Of a DNA stretch of 64,000 bases, positions 54,257 through 63,101 are shown in pieces. The notes under the pieces were generated by a model. It was not told the origin of the DNA and made no database searches. It saw nothing but the letters and a program-made list of their open reading frames with translations. How positions within the stretch are numbered: the stretch's first letter is position 1; every line of letters starts with the position of its first letter. Made by a program: the position numbers and the translations under genes. The stretch is from Urechidicola vernalis (GTDB lineage Bacteria; Bacteroidota; Bacteroidia; Flavobacteriales; Flavobacteriaceae). The DNA lies in the NCBI RefSeq assembly GCF_031846385.1, contig NZ_JAVRHV010000001.1, positions 620,001-684,000 of the forward strand, given 5' to 3'.

Positions 54257-55012
54257 TTAACTAATCCACTTTTTAAAATCTTTCACCTTTTCCCTACTTA
54301 CAATAATTTCGTTTTCAGAATAATTGTTTAAGATTACTTTTAATCTACTATTGGTGTACGAAACAATATCTTTTATAGCATCTAAATTCACGTAAAATTT
54401 TCGACTTACTCTAAAGAATTTAGTAGGGTCTAATTCTGTTTCTAATTCTTCTAAAGAATAATCTATTAAATAATCCCGTTTTGAAGATGTAAACAAGTAA
54501 GAACCTTTGTTTTCGCTATAAAAACATTCAATTTCATCTATTGGAACAATTTTAATATGTTGCCCTACTTTTATAGTAAAGCGCTTTTTAAACGTTTTAT
54601 CAAGTGGATTTACCAAGAGTTTCTTTATTTGTTCTAAATCTACCTGCAAGTTGTGTTTTTCTGGTCGGTTTAGTTTAAACTTATCAATAGCATTGCTCAA
54701 TTCTTCATCGTCTATTGGCTTTAGTAAATAATCTATACTATTTAACTTAAATGCCTTTAAAGCATACTCATCATAAGCAGTTGTAAAAATAATGGCGCTA
54801 TTCACTTCTACTTGATCAAATATTTCAAATGACAATCCATCTGACAATTGAATGTCTAGCATTATAAGATCTGGATGCTCATTATCTTTAAAATAAGCAA
54901 CCGATTCTTCTACCGAATGCAACATGGCTTGGGTTTCAATATTGATTTCTGCTAGCATTCTAGACAAGCGTCTTGCAGACGGCTTTTCATCTTCAACAAT
55001 AATTACTTTCAT
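54257..55012 (-). CDS. LytTR-type response regulator
   Basis: 251 residues. The receiver domain has VEDEKPSARRLSRML and the phospho-acceptor Asp53 in LIMLDIQLSDG, with Lys in YLLKPIDDEEL. The LytTR DNA-binding domain spans about 150-250 (FTIKVGQHIKIVPIDEIECF, FFRVSRKFYVNLDAIK). It is the last gene of the kinase/2TM operon and surely partners with the LytS-type kinase encoded at 55654-56970. Confidence 0.95.
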   Translation of the reverse strand: MKVIIVEDEKPSARRLSRMLAEINIETQAMLHSVEESVAYFKDNEHPDLIMLDIQLSDGLSFEIFDQVEVNSAIIFTTAYDEYALKAFKLNSIDYLLKPIDDEELSNAIDKFKLNRPEKHNLQVDLEQIKKLLVNPLDKTFKKRFTIKVGQHIKIVPIDEIECFYSENKGSYLFTSSKRDYLIDYSLEELETELDPTKFFRVSRKFYVNLDAIKDIVSYTNSRLKVILNNYSENEIIVSREKVKDFKKWIS

Positions 55013-55042
55013 AGTTTTATTAAAATAAATTTATTATTACCA

Positions 55043-55363
55043 TTAGTCTAAGGAGTCTTCATCCATATATTTCTTAATCTTACGCTCTTCCCAGTTTTTT
55101 GAAAAAACAAGATTCTTCCCAAAAACACCTATCCAATGCGACACCAATCCAATTCCCCAAAAGAACCAAACTGAAAATATTCCAAAATCTGGATAGAAAT
55201 GTATTTCACCATCAAAAAACATCCTACGAATGGTTCCTCCAAATGTGATGAATATATTCACAACTAAATACCAGAATAAATGCCAGTAAAACCCTTTTAT
55301 ATCTTTAACACGTTTCTGAGCCCGTGCATATTTTTCCTCTTCGAAATAATCTTTTTCCATCAT
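55043..55363 (-). CDS. 2TM-domain protein, copy 3 (106 aa)
   Basis: The 2TM domain pattern: EEKYARAQKRVKDIKGFYWH, two hydrophobic hairpin helices (LFWYLVVNIFITFGG and FSVWFFWGIGLVSHW), and a C-terminal NWEERKIKKYMDE box. It is one of three 2TM units in this operon. 2TM proteins accompany LytS/LytTR systems in Flavobacteriia, but their role is not known. It is 30 bp upstream of the response-regulator gene. Confidence 0.85.
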   Translation of the reverse strand: MMEKDYFEEEKYARAQKRVKDIKGFYWHLFWYLVVNIFITFGGTIRRMFFDGEIHFYPDFGIFSVWFFWGIGLVSHWIGVFGKNLVFSKNWEERKIKKYMDEDSLD

Positions 55364-55370
55364 TTAAAAT

Positions 55371-55643
55371 TTAAAATTCATCATTTTCCATTAATTCCTT
55401 AATCTTTTTATCTTCCCAATCTCTTGGCACCCCAAAAGTTATAAAAGCATGAATTAACACTCCTATTCCCCAGCCTATTGCAGAAAACCAAAACCATTGA
55501 TACTCCCAATAAGTCATATAATTAATAAATATTAAAAAGGGAATTATGATACAATATGCAGTAACGTTCGAGTAGAATGCTTTAATTTCTTTCACTCTTT
55601 TTTCTGCTTTGATATATCTTCTTTGTAATTCTTTATCGTCCAT
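55371..55643 (-). CDS. 2TM-domain protein, copy 2 (90 aa)
   Basis: It contains RRYIKAEKRVKEIKAFYSNV, two membrane helices (AYCIIIPFLIFINYM, FWFSAIGWGIGVLIHAF) and the end box DWEDKKIKELMENDE. It is closest to the 2TM domain fused to the kinase upstream (shared AYCI-IPFLI-IN and IGWGIG-type segments), so recent duplication is likely. Gaps to neighbours are 10 and 7 bp. Confidence 0.85.
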   Translation of the reverse strand: MDDKELQRRYIKAEKRVKEIKAFYSNVTAYCIIIPFLIFINYMTYWEYQWFWFSAIGWGIGVLIHAFITFGVPRDWEDKKIKELMENDEF

Positions 55644-55653
55644 TACTCTAATT

Positions 55654-56970
55654 TTATAAGTTTTCTTTATTCATTATTTCTCTAATCTTACGCTGCTCCC
55701 AACTTGCTCCATAACCAAAGATTTGAAATGCTTGTATTACAATTCCTAAGCCCCAACCTCCCATTGGAAACCAAAACCAATGGAATCCTGGTGAAGTACT
55801 TAAGTTTATATAGATTAAAAATGGGATTACAATACAATAGGCTACGATACTTCCGTAGAATCCCTTTAAATCTTCTACTCTTTTCTTTGCTCTTAAATAT
55901 TTGCTATTATCGTTTATATAATCAGTTTTCATTTTTTTAATTTTTTGTGTTAACAACGGTAATTTAACTTTGAACTCTTTATTGTTGTTCGTGATTTCAA
56001 CTTTAGCCTTTGAAACCAGACTATACCGCTGATTTATATTTCTTAAGCCAACCTTAGTTCCTTTTTCTATAGATGCTTTTGGGTTTACATTATTCTTAAT
56101 TATTAAAGAACCATCTTTCTCAAAGATCTCAATACTCAAAGGCTTTGTAGATTTAATTGTATTATGTTTTACCGCGTTTTCTAATAAAAGTTGTAATGAT
56201 AATGGCACAATTTTTAAATCTGGATCACTTACCGTATCAGGAATTTTAAATGTAATACCATCTTCAAATCGCATTTTAAGTAAGTCCATGTAAGACTTTG
56301 CAAATTTCAATTCCTCTTCAACAGGAATTAAATCCTTGTCTTTTTGCTCTAATACATATCTATATACCTTAGACAACTTTGTTGTAAATTTCTCTGCCTG
56401 TCTTGGGTTTTCGTCAATTAGCGACGTTAATACGTTTAGACTATTGAATAAAAAGTGTGGGTCTAATTGATTTTTTAAAGACTCAAACTTGGCCGTTTCA
56501 GTTTTTGCTACCAACTGAGATTCTTTTACTTTCTTTTGCTGATATTTATTATAGAAATAAAATACATGAAACGAAACTACAATAGTTAAGGTTATCCATA
56601 AACCAAAAGAATAGGCTTTCCAAGATTCATTTGCCAAGAAATTTTCTACTGTTTGTCCGTTAAGAAAGACATCTGTTAATAATCTTAATACGAAAAGTCC
56701 CAATAATGTTAGTATAACCGAACCAAATATGCCGATAATAATTCTTATTGGTGTTTCTCCTTCTTTCCATTTTCTACCATTTAGATAATCGAAAAAATAC
56801 ATGTTAGAATATCCCAATACAAAAGCATACAATTGATAGAATGTGAATTCAATTATAAAATCTTGAGTTGATTCGTATTGAAATCTATCGCCCCATAGAA
56901 CATTGCCTAATACAAAAACTGCACATCCAATTACAAATACCAATATTAGATTTTTCGTTGTTTTTCTCAT
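55654..56970 (-). CDS. LytS-type sensor histidine kinase fused to a C-terminal 2TM domain
   Basis: 438 residues. Four membrane helices occupy about 7-140. The His_kinase domain follows, with ESLKNQLDPHFLFNSLNVL (His172), LQLLLENAVKHNTI as the N box and KVGLRNINQRYSLV as the G box. The kinase would normally end near KVKLPLL (residue about 340). Here the frame continues through an internal Met347 (at 55932) into a full 2TM domain (YLRAKKRVEDLKGFYGSIVA, ending WEQRKIREIMNKE). Either the stop between two genes was lost or the fusion is old. The start is 2 bp after the DUF2141 stop. Confidence 0.9.
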   Translation of the reverse strand: MRKTTKNLILVFVIGCAVFVLGNVLWGDRFQYESTQDFIIEFTFYQLYAFVLGYSNMYFFDYLNGRKWKEGETPIRIIIGIFGSVILTLLGLFVLRLLTDVFLNGQTVENFLANESWKAYSFGLWITLTIVVSFHVFYFYNKYQQKKVKESQLVAKTETAKFESLKNQLDPHFLFNSLNVLTSLIDENPRQAEKFTTKLSKVYRYVLEQKDKDLIPVEEELKFAKSYMDLLKMRFEDGITFKIPDTVSDPDLKIVPLSLQLLLENAVKHNTIKSTKPLSIEIFEKDGSLIIKNNVNPKASIEKGTKVGLRNINQRYSLVSKAKVEITNNNKEFKVKLPLLTQKIKKMKTDYINDNSKYLRAKKRVEDLKGFYGSIVAYCIVIPFLIYINLSTSPGFHWFWFPMGGWGLGIVIQAFQIFGYGASWEQRKIREIMNKENL

Positions 56971-56972
56971 CT

Positions 56973-57419
56973 TTATAAAACTTGAATCAATTCAATCTCA
57001 AATGTAAGGTTTGTGTTGTTAACTTCAAATTTAGCCTCATCAAAACTTGGAGGACCAAAATTAAACACATTATTACTTACGCCATATTGCTCTTTCGGAA
57101 TTACACTTTCTAACAAATCCATTTGTTGATTATCATTTACATCATGAAAACAAAGCACTGCATAATTTCCATTTGGCAAACCCGAAAATGAAGTTGTTGT
57201 TTTTCCATTTGTTATTTTTGAATATGAAGATTTCAGAGCATTTCTTTTGTTAAAACTCTCTTCAGAATCAAAGATCATATAATAGATAGTCCCTTTATCG
57301 GTACTAATATCATTAATAGCAACTTCTACATTGTTAAATGATTTTGTTGAATTGCTGTCTTGTGAAAACCCAAATAAGGCGCTCATAGACATTACTATTG
57401 TTAATACTACTCTAATCAT
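56973..57419 (-). CDS. DUF2141 exported protein
   Basis: 148 residues with a signal peptide (VVLTIVMSMSALFGFSQ). The mature part has the DUF2141 layout: VEVAINDISTDKGTIYYMIF, a Ser/Lys loop, FSGLPNGNYAVLCFHDVNDN, then MDLLESVIPKEQYGVSNN and FDEAKFEVN. It is a small periplasmic or surface beta-protein of unknown role. It is 2 bp from the kinase gene, so co-transcribed, and preceded by micropeptide copy C by 20 bp. Confidence 0.85.
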   Translation of the reverse strand: MIRVVLTIVMSMSALFGFSQDSNSTKSFNNVEVAINDISTDKGTIYYMIFDSEESFNKRNALKSSYSKITNGKTTTSFSGLPNGNYAVLCFHDVNDNQQMDLLESVIPKEQYGVSNNVFNFGPPSFDEAKFEVNNTNLTFEIELIQVL

Positions 57420-57439
57420 AATTAGTTTTTTTATAGTTC

Positions 57440-57550
57440 TTAATGTTTAAAATTTCTGTTTTCCGACCAGCGGATTCTTTTACTGTTTTTAAAATTGCTA
57501 AAGAATGCATGTTCTTTGCTTTCTGTTGGTGTGTACATAATTGTTTTCAT
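57440..57550 (-). CDS. Micropeptide family, copy C (36 aa)
   Basis: A complete 36-codon frame beginning MKTIMYTPTESKEH and continuing FFSNFKNSKRIRW and ENRNFKH. It is closest to copy A (2062-2175): both have FFSNFKNSKRI-x-WS and share the upstream 64-bp element. It lies only 20 bp before the DUF2141 gene on the same strand, so it is likely the first gene of the DUF2141 / kinase / 2TM / 2TM / LytTR operon. There is no signal peptide or membrane segment. Function is unknown. Confidence 0.7.
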   Translation of the reverse strand: MKTIMYTPTESKEHAFFSNFKNSKRIRWSENRNFKH

Positions 57551-57575
57551 CTTTATAAGTTTTTAAATGTTTGCA

Positions 57576-57639
57576 TTAATTACACAACAAAAGTGCAGCA
57601 GAAATAAAGTTTACCAAACAATAGTAAACCGAACTGTTA
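57576..57639 (-). promoter_or_regulatory. Conserved 64-bp upstream element of micropeptide copy C
   Basis: On the minus strand: TAACAGTTCGGT near the start, GTGTAATTAA at the end, aligning without gaps to 2197-2260. It contains TTTG (57618-57615), 19 bp, CACTTTTG (57595-57588), a good Bacteroidota promoter. It should drive copy C and probably the whole signalling operon. Confidence 0.58.
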
Positions 57640-57662
57640 TTTTTTTAGGATGAATTGTATAT

Positions 57663-57691
57663 AAACAATAAAAGACCGCCATTTGGCAGCC
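57663..57691 (-). terminator. Terminator of the 57722-58909 lipoprotein gene
   Basis: On the minus strand, GGCTGCC-AAAT-GGCGGTC (seven pairs, two of them G-T) is followed by TTTTATTGTTT. It separates the lipoprotein gene from the micropeptide C promoter. Confidence 0.65.
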
Positions 57692-57721
57692 TTTCTATCA
57701 TTGCATTAAAGATTTAATTCC

Positions 57722-58909
57722 TTAGTTTCTAAACTTATTCTGAGTTATAATACTCTTTAATCTCGCCTTTAAATCCGTACCCGTATCATATATCATTTGT
57801 TCGTTTGTAGGAAATGGTGCCGCTTTTAAAGTAATCCATTCTATATAACTACCATTAACTGCTCTTCTATCACCATTATACGTTGCATAGTAATGTTCAA
57901 ATACAAATTCGCTTTCAATAGGAAATGTTTGTAGTACTTGATTGGCATTAAAATCTACAAACTGAACTTGGCCTGCAACCAAAGAAGTTTTTAGTTGCCC
58001 TATTTCTAATAATTCACATTTAACAGTAATCATTTTATCTACTTTAATTTGATTGCCCAAGCTGTCTTTTACTCTATTTCCGTTATCATCAACCACATAG
58101 GTAAACCCGTCTTTTATTAATTTTTCTTGATGCACCTCTTTTTCCTTAATACGCTCAGGAGAAACTTCGATGGTCCTTAAGTTTAATTCCAAACCAAAAT
58201 CATAATTAATATCTGCACTTTTAGAGCTGTGATAAACAGTCCATAAATCATTTAAACCATACGTATCGAAATTTAGAAGATCTTCTTCTAATCTTAGCGG
58301 AATTACCTTTTCGCTATCATTATTTACAGAAACAAAAACATAGTCAATTCCTTTGGCATGAACCTCATTCATTAGAGTTCTTACATCCTTATAATTAGGA
58401 TTAATCTCTTCTAAATATTCTAAATTATAATAAATTGATCGTAAACTATTTTTATCATTTGTATTTATTCCTCCCACCGCTTGATTGTATAAGTACGAAG
58501 ACAAGTTCTCTTTTGAAGTAATCAGATCCGCGCTATAATTGTTAAAGGTGAACTTTGCATTCTTACCCGTTTCTATAATTGGAAGTGGTAGCAAAGGACG
58601 AATTCTTTCTTGCCTATTATTTAAGGCTACATATAACTTGTAAATTTGCTCCAAATTTTCAGGGTTAGATTCGCTCTGTAAAAATGAAATCTGACCTAAA
58701 TCACGTTCTGTAACTTTTGCAAAGGCTTCTTCTAACATATATACATATTGCTGATTTCCTTTCTTCGTTTTATTATTTCTTAATTTTTGAAGTGCAAGAT
58801 TTATCGCTTTGTCGTAGTTTCCTGTGTTTATCGCTTTCTGAGTAGATTTAGCACTACTACAAGCAACAATTAACAATAAGGTAAATGAATAAAGTAGGGT
58901 TTTTCTCAT
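57722..58909 (-). CDS. Hypothetical lipoprotein, 395 aa
   Basis: The lipobox is LLLIVAC-SSAK. Residues 22-60 look like a TPR-type start (INTGNYDKAINLALQKLRNN). A helical region and a beta-rich C-terminal half follow (about 220-370: VIPLRLEEDLLNFDTYGLND, then YIEWITLKAAPFPTNEQM). I do not recognise a named family. The bipartite layout suggests a periplasmic or outer-membrane anchored assembly factor, but that is a guess. It is monocistronic, with its own terminator. Confidence 0.7.
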   Translation of the reverse strand: MRKTLLYSFTLLLIVACSSAKSTQKAINTGNYDKAINLALQKLRNNKTKKGNQQYVYMLEEAFAKVTERDLGQISFLQSESNPENLEQIYKLYVALNNRQERIRPLLPLPIIETGKNAKFTFNNYSADLITSKENLSSYLYNQAVGGINTNDKNSLRSIYYNLEYLEEINPNYKDVRTLMNEVHAKGIDYVFVSVNNDSEKVIPLRLEEDLLNFDTYGLNDLWTVYHSSKSADINYDFGLELNLRTIEVSPERIKEKEVHQEKLIKDGFTYVVDDNGNRVKDSLGNQIKVDKMITVKCELLEIGQLKTSLVAGQVQFVDFNANQVLQTFPIESEFVFEHYYATYNGDRRAVNGSYIEWITLKAAPFPTNEQMIYDTGTDLKARLKSIITQNKFRN

Positions 58910-59025
58910 AATATTAGTTTTAATGGCTACTACATTTAGCGTGCCAAAACATATTTTTAGGGCGAATTTAGGGTATTTTTTTTACCAATCACCAATTCAC
59001 CTTATTTTTGAAACAAATAAAACTC

Positions 59026-59520
59026 ATGACTTTCAATCAAGCCAATAAATCAGATTTAAACAGCATAATACGATTATTAAAAAACGCCTCTATAGAATTG
59101 GAAGAAAAAGGTATTGACCAGTGGAAATACTGGCAAAATCCACCTAAAGAAAAAATTGATTGGCTGAAACATGGCTTATTGAATAATGAATTCTTCTTTG
59201 TCACGGCGAACGAAAGCGTTATTGGTATGTTTCGATTGTTATATGAAGATGAATTGTACTGGGGCAAACAAAACGATAAAGCAGGGTATATTCACTCCTT
59301 GGTTATTGACTCAAAATTTAATGGGCGTGGTTACGGAAATAAAATAGTAACTCAAGTAGAACAAGAATTAATTGCAAAAGACATCTTACTTCTGCGACTA
59401 GACTGTTTAGCTAGTAATAAAGGACTATGCTCTTATTATGAAAAGCAAGGGTTCAAAAAAATTGGTGAAGTACAAATGCCTCTTTCACTTAACAATTTGT
59501 ACGAAAAGAAATTAAATTAA
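59026..59520 (+). CDS. GNAT-family N-acetyltransferase
   Basis: 164 residues. The GNAT core is seen in FFFVTANESVIGMFRLLYED, the acetyl-CoA loop SLVIDSKFNGRGYGNKIV and the C-terminal SYYEKQGFKKIGEV. The N terminus (ANKSDLNSIIRLLKNASI) is the usual first helix. The ATG at 59026 is preferred to a TTG at 59008. The substrate is unknown. It overlaps the convergent acyltransferase gene by 4 bp. Confidence 0.88.
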   Translation: MTFNQANKSDLNSIIRLLKNASIELEEKGIDQWKYWQNPPKEKIDWLKHGLLNNEFFFVTANESVIGMFRLLYEDELYWGKQNDKAGYIHSLVIDSKFNGRGYGNKIVTQVEQELIAKDILLLRLDCLASNKGLCSYYEKQGFKKIGEVQMPLSLNNLYEKKLN

Positions 59521-60056
59521 CTGTATTCCGGAATTTTTCCTTTTACACCATTATACAATGATCTAATTTCTTTTATATCGGTTTCTTTATTGGAGGTCGT
59601 GTAAAAAGGTTCGGCTATGATAATTAATTTATGTTCGAAATCTAACACCGTTCTAACAATTGGTACATTTGCTCCCTTAGCAATATGATAAAATCCAGAC
59701 TTCCAAACTTCTACTTTTTTTCTCGTGCCTTCTGGCGATAAAGACAACACAAATTTCTCTCTAGAATTATACAACTCTACAATAGCATCAACTTTATTTG
59801 TGCTTTGAGACCTATTTACAGGAACACCCCCCGTCATTCTAAAAACGAACCCAAAAGGCCCTTTAAACAAAGATGCTTTTCCAATATAATTCGCTTTTAA
59901 ACCAGTAGAACTCCGAATCAACAAACCCATTATAAAATCAATCCAATGTGTATGTGGCGCCACAATAATTATATATTTTTTAATATCTGAAGGAAAACCA
60001 CCTTCAATTTTCCAGCCCATTAAAGCGTGTAAAATAAATCGGCTAATTCCTTTCAT
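59517..60056 (-). CDS. 1-acyl-glycerol-3-phosphate acyltransferase family protein
   Basis: 179 residues. The acyltransferase motifs are PHTHWIDFIMG (HX4D), MTGGVPVNRSQSTN and LSPEGTRKKVEVWKSGFY (EGTR). A short N-terminal hydrophobic segment suggests membrane association. It is small for PlsC (usually about 240), as are many Bacteroidota members annotated only as acyltransferases, so the substrate is open. Confidence 0.88.
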   Translation of the reverse strand: MKGISRFILHALMGWKIEGGFPSDIKKYIIIVAPHTHWIDFIMGLLIRSSTGLKANYIGKASLFKGPFGFVFRMTGGVPVNRSQSTNKVDAIVELYNSREKFVLSLSPEGTRKKVEVWKSGFYHIAKGANVPIVRTVLDFEHKLIIIAEPFYTTSNKETDIKEIRSLYNGVKGKIPEYS

Positions 60057-60121
60057 AAATTCGTTTGATTCTTATGTAGACAAATATAAAAATCTTAATT
60101 TTATAATCTAATATTCTAACT

Positions 60122-61444
60122 ATGAATCCCTATATACTTTCAATTCTCATTGCGCTAGTTTTTTTTGCTGTTGGGTTTGTTGTAGGCAAAACTATAACTA
60201 CTTTAAAACTAAAAAACACAAGTGCTGGTCTTAATGCTTCGTTAGAATCCCAAAAAATTGCAATGGAGGAAAAAGAACGCTTAATAAAACGCATGCAAGA
60301 GGATCTAGAATTGATTAGAAATGAAAAGGAGCAATTGACTATCGATTTTACACGTAAAGATTCAGAATTAAAAAACACGAATCAAAAATTAGTTGAGAAT
60401 AAACAAGAGGTAGAAAAATTACAAGAAAAATTTACTAAAGAGTTTAAAGTCTTGGCAAATGAAATTTTAGAATCTAATTCTTCAAAAATCACGAAACAAA
60501 ACAAAGAGAATTTAGAAACGATTCTAAATCCTTTGCAGGAAAAAATAAAAACATTCGAAAAGAAAGTTGAAGATACGCATAAAGACTCTATAGATCGTCA
60601 TGCAGCCCTAAGACAACAAATAGTTGGACTTAAAGAGTTAAACGAACAAATGAGTAAAGAGGCCATAAACCTTACCAAAGCGCTAAAAGGAGACAGTAAA
60701 GTACAGGGAGATTGGGGGGAAACACAACTTGAAGTATTACTTGAAAAAGCAAACCTTTCGAAAGAAATTCATTACACAACTCAAGGCGGATATAGAGATG
60801 AAGAAGGAACATTAAAAAAACCTGATTTTGTCATCAACCTTCCAGACAACAGGCATTTAATTGTTGATGCGAAGGTTTCTTTAGTTGATTATGAACGGTA
60901 TTTCAGCGAAGATGACGATCCCTTAAAACAACAACATTTAAAAAAGCATATAGAAAGTTTAAGAAAACACTTTAAAGGTTTAGGAGAAAAAAAATACTCA
61001 GATCTTTATGAAATCAATTCTCCTGATTATGTTCTGATGTTTGTTCCAATTGAGCCAGCCTTAATGTTGGCTTTGCATGAAAGCAAAAATTTATATTTAG
61101 AGGCATTAGATAAAAATGTAGTATTGGTTTCAACGTCTACCTTATTGGCAACTTTAAGTACCGTTTCGTCTATGTGGCGTCAGGAAAACCAAAAGAAAAA
61201 CGTTCTTGAAATTGCCGAACAAGCTGGCAGATTATACGATCAGTTTGTGAATTTAACCGACGATTTTATTAAAGTTGGCAACCAATTAAAAACAGTTCAG
61301 GGCAGTTATGACAGTTCTATGAAAAAATTAACGGGCAAAGGAAACTTGATTAGAAAAGTAGAGCGTATTAAAGAATTGGGAGCGAAAGCCAACAAGAATA
61401 TAAATAAAAATTTATTAGACAGGGCAAGTGAAAGCGAATCTTAA
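60122..61444 (+). CDS. rmuC: DNA recombination protein RmuC
   Basis: 440 residues. An N-terminal membrane anchor (YILSILIALVFFAVGFVVGK) is followed by a long coiled coil (about 30-190). The RmuC nuclease-like core then has KVQGDWGETQLEVLLEKANL, KPDFVINLPDNRHLIVDAKV and VLMFVPIEPALMLALHES. It limits inversions and acts on DNA ends in other bacteria. It is a single gene, divergent from the acyltransferase. Confidence 0.93.
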   Translation: MNPYILSILIALVFFAVGFVVGKTITTLKLKNTSAGLNASLESQKIAMEEKERLIKRMQEDLELIRNEKEQLTIDFTRKDSELKNTNQKLVENKQEVEKLQEKFTKEFKVLANEILESNSSKITKQNKENLETILNPLQEKIKTFEKKVEDTHKDSIDRHAALRQQIVGLKELNEQMSKEAINLTKALKGDSKVQGDWGETQLEVLLEKANLSKEIHYTTQGGYRDEEGTLKKPDFVINLPDNRHLIVDAKVSLVDYERYFSEDDDPLKQQHLKKHIESLRKHFKGLGEKKYSDLYEINSPDYVLMFVPIEPALMLALHESKNLYLEALDKNVVLVSTSTLLATLSTVSSMWRQENQKKNVLEIAEQAGRLYDQFVNLTDDFIKVGNQLKTVQGSYDSSMKKLTGKGNLIRKVERIKELGAKANKNINKNLLDRASESES

Positions 61445-61558
61445 AAAAGTATTTCTTAACTTAGAAGTCCAATTTAGAAAGTATGATACTCTTTAGTTAG
61501 TTTTCATAACTAAAAAGAAAACACATAGAATAAACTTTTTTATTAAAATTTAGAACTT

Positions 61559-62857
61559 ATGAAACAACCTACTTCATTTCATCGCTGGACCACAATAATA
61601 GCCATAGCTCTATTTTCATTGCTCGTAAATTCTCCAAAACTTGCTGCAAACAATTTTACTAATATTCAAAAAAGTCAACAGTCATTCACTGAATTTAAAG
61701 GAACTGTTATTGATATTAACACCAAAGAAAAACTTGTTTTTGCTGATATTAGTATCAATGAGTCAAATATTAGAACCGTAACCAATACAGAAGGAGCATT
61801 TTTATTGAAAGTTCCAAATAATTTACTTGGCGGCGTAATTACAGTATCCTTTTTAGGTTATAAAGATTTACTAATGCCAATAGAAAGTTTAAACAAAGGG
61901 AAAAACATTATATCTCTAGAAGTGTCTGTAAATCAATTAAGTGCAGTAAATGTGTCTGAACCAAAAGATGCCTTAGAACTTATTAAAACTGCTTTAAATA
62001 ATAAAAATGAAAACTACGATTCTAATCAACTATTGATGACAGCCTTTTATAGAGAAACCATTAAAAAGGGAAGAAAAAATGCTTCACTATCTGAAGCGGT
62101 AGTAGATATTTATAAAATACCGTATGAAACAAATAGAGATGATCGAATTCAATTAATAAAATCTCGTAAAAACACTGATTACGCAAAACTTGATACTATT
62201 GCACTAAAATTACGTGGAGGACCTTATACCACCTTACATACTGATATGGTAAAATATCCTGAATATGTATTCAATAAAGACACATATAAATTTTATGATT
62301 TTTCTATAGAATCGACCACTCAAATAAATAATAGAGATGTGTATGTTGTGAAATTTAAACAAAAGAAAGGGTTAACGGATCCATATTATTACGGGAAATT
62401 ATATATAGATATGGAAACCACGACATTTGTTAGTGCTGTTTTTAGTCTTAATTTGACCAACAAAAAAATGGTGAGTGAGATGTTTGTATATAAAAAACCT
62501 AGAAAAGTAGATGTTACTCCTACACAAGCTAATTACCGAGTAGATTTTAAAACGAAAAATGGAAAATGGTATTATGGCTACAGTAATATTCAATTGGGCT
62601 TTAAGGTGAACTGGAGGAATAAAATATTTAACAGTAACTATACCTTAGGAATTGAAATGGCAGTTACAGATTGGAAAACTGATAACTCTGGAAAACTAGA
62701 ATCAGGAAAAATGTTAAGACCTACTACAGTATTAGTTGATGAAGCTTCAGGATTTTCAGACCCTGAGTTTTGGGGAGAATACAATATTATAGAACCAGAA
62801 AAATCCATTGAATCTGCTATTAGTAAAATTGCTAAGCAGTTAAAAAGAGGACAATAA
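61559..62857 (+). CDS. CarboxypepD_reg-like exported protein, 432 aa
   Basis: A signal peptide (about 1-30) is followed by a carboxypeptidase-regulatory-like domain (FKGTVIDINTKEKLVFADIS, NTEGAFLLKVPNNLLGGVIT). Then comes MTAFYRETIKKGRKNASLSE, a motif common to the DUF5686-like outer-membrane protein group, and a beta-rich C-terminal part with YYYGKLYIDMETTTFVSAVF. It lacks a long barrel domain. It is probably on the periplasmic side of the outer membrane. The role is unknown. Confidence 0.75.
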   Translation: MKQPTSFHRWTTIIAIALFSLLVNSPKLAANNFTNIQKSQQSFTEFKGTVIDINTKEKLVFADISINESNIRTVTNTEGAFLLKVPNNLLGGVITVSFLGYKDLLMPIESLNKGKNIISLEVSVNQLSAVNVSEPKDALELIKTALNNKNENYDSNQLLMTAFYRETIKKGRKNASLSEAVVDIYKIPYETNRDDRIQLIKSRKNTDYAKLDTIALKLRGGPYTTLHTDMVKYPEYVFNKDTYKFYDFSIESTTQINNRDVYVVKFKQKKGLTDPYYYGKLYIDMETTTFVSAVFSLNLTNKKMVSEMFVYKKPRKVDVTPTQANYRVDFKTKNGKWYYGYSNIQLGFKVNWRNKIFNSNYTLGIEMAVTDWKTDNSGKLESGKMLRPTTVLVDEASGFSDPEFWGEYNIIEPEKSIESAISKIAKQLKRGQ

Positions 62858-63101
62858 TTTGTGTAAATTAATTTATCCTTACATAAAATAAGCATAAATA
62901 GCTCTTCTTCTACCTCCATTACCATTAAAATAAAAATCGTATATTTGAATATATTACGTTTTAATTATCAACCTATTAACTACAGATTGGTTGAATAAAA
63001 TTGATTGTTTTAATCAAAAACCCCCCTTATTTTTTTGCATATAACTGTACAATTTGTTGTATGGAATTTTATACATATTAACCAAACTTAAATTAATTAC
63101 A

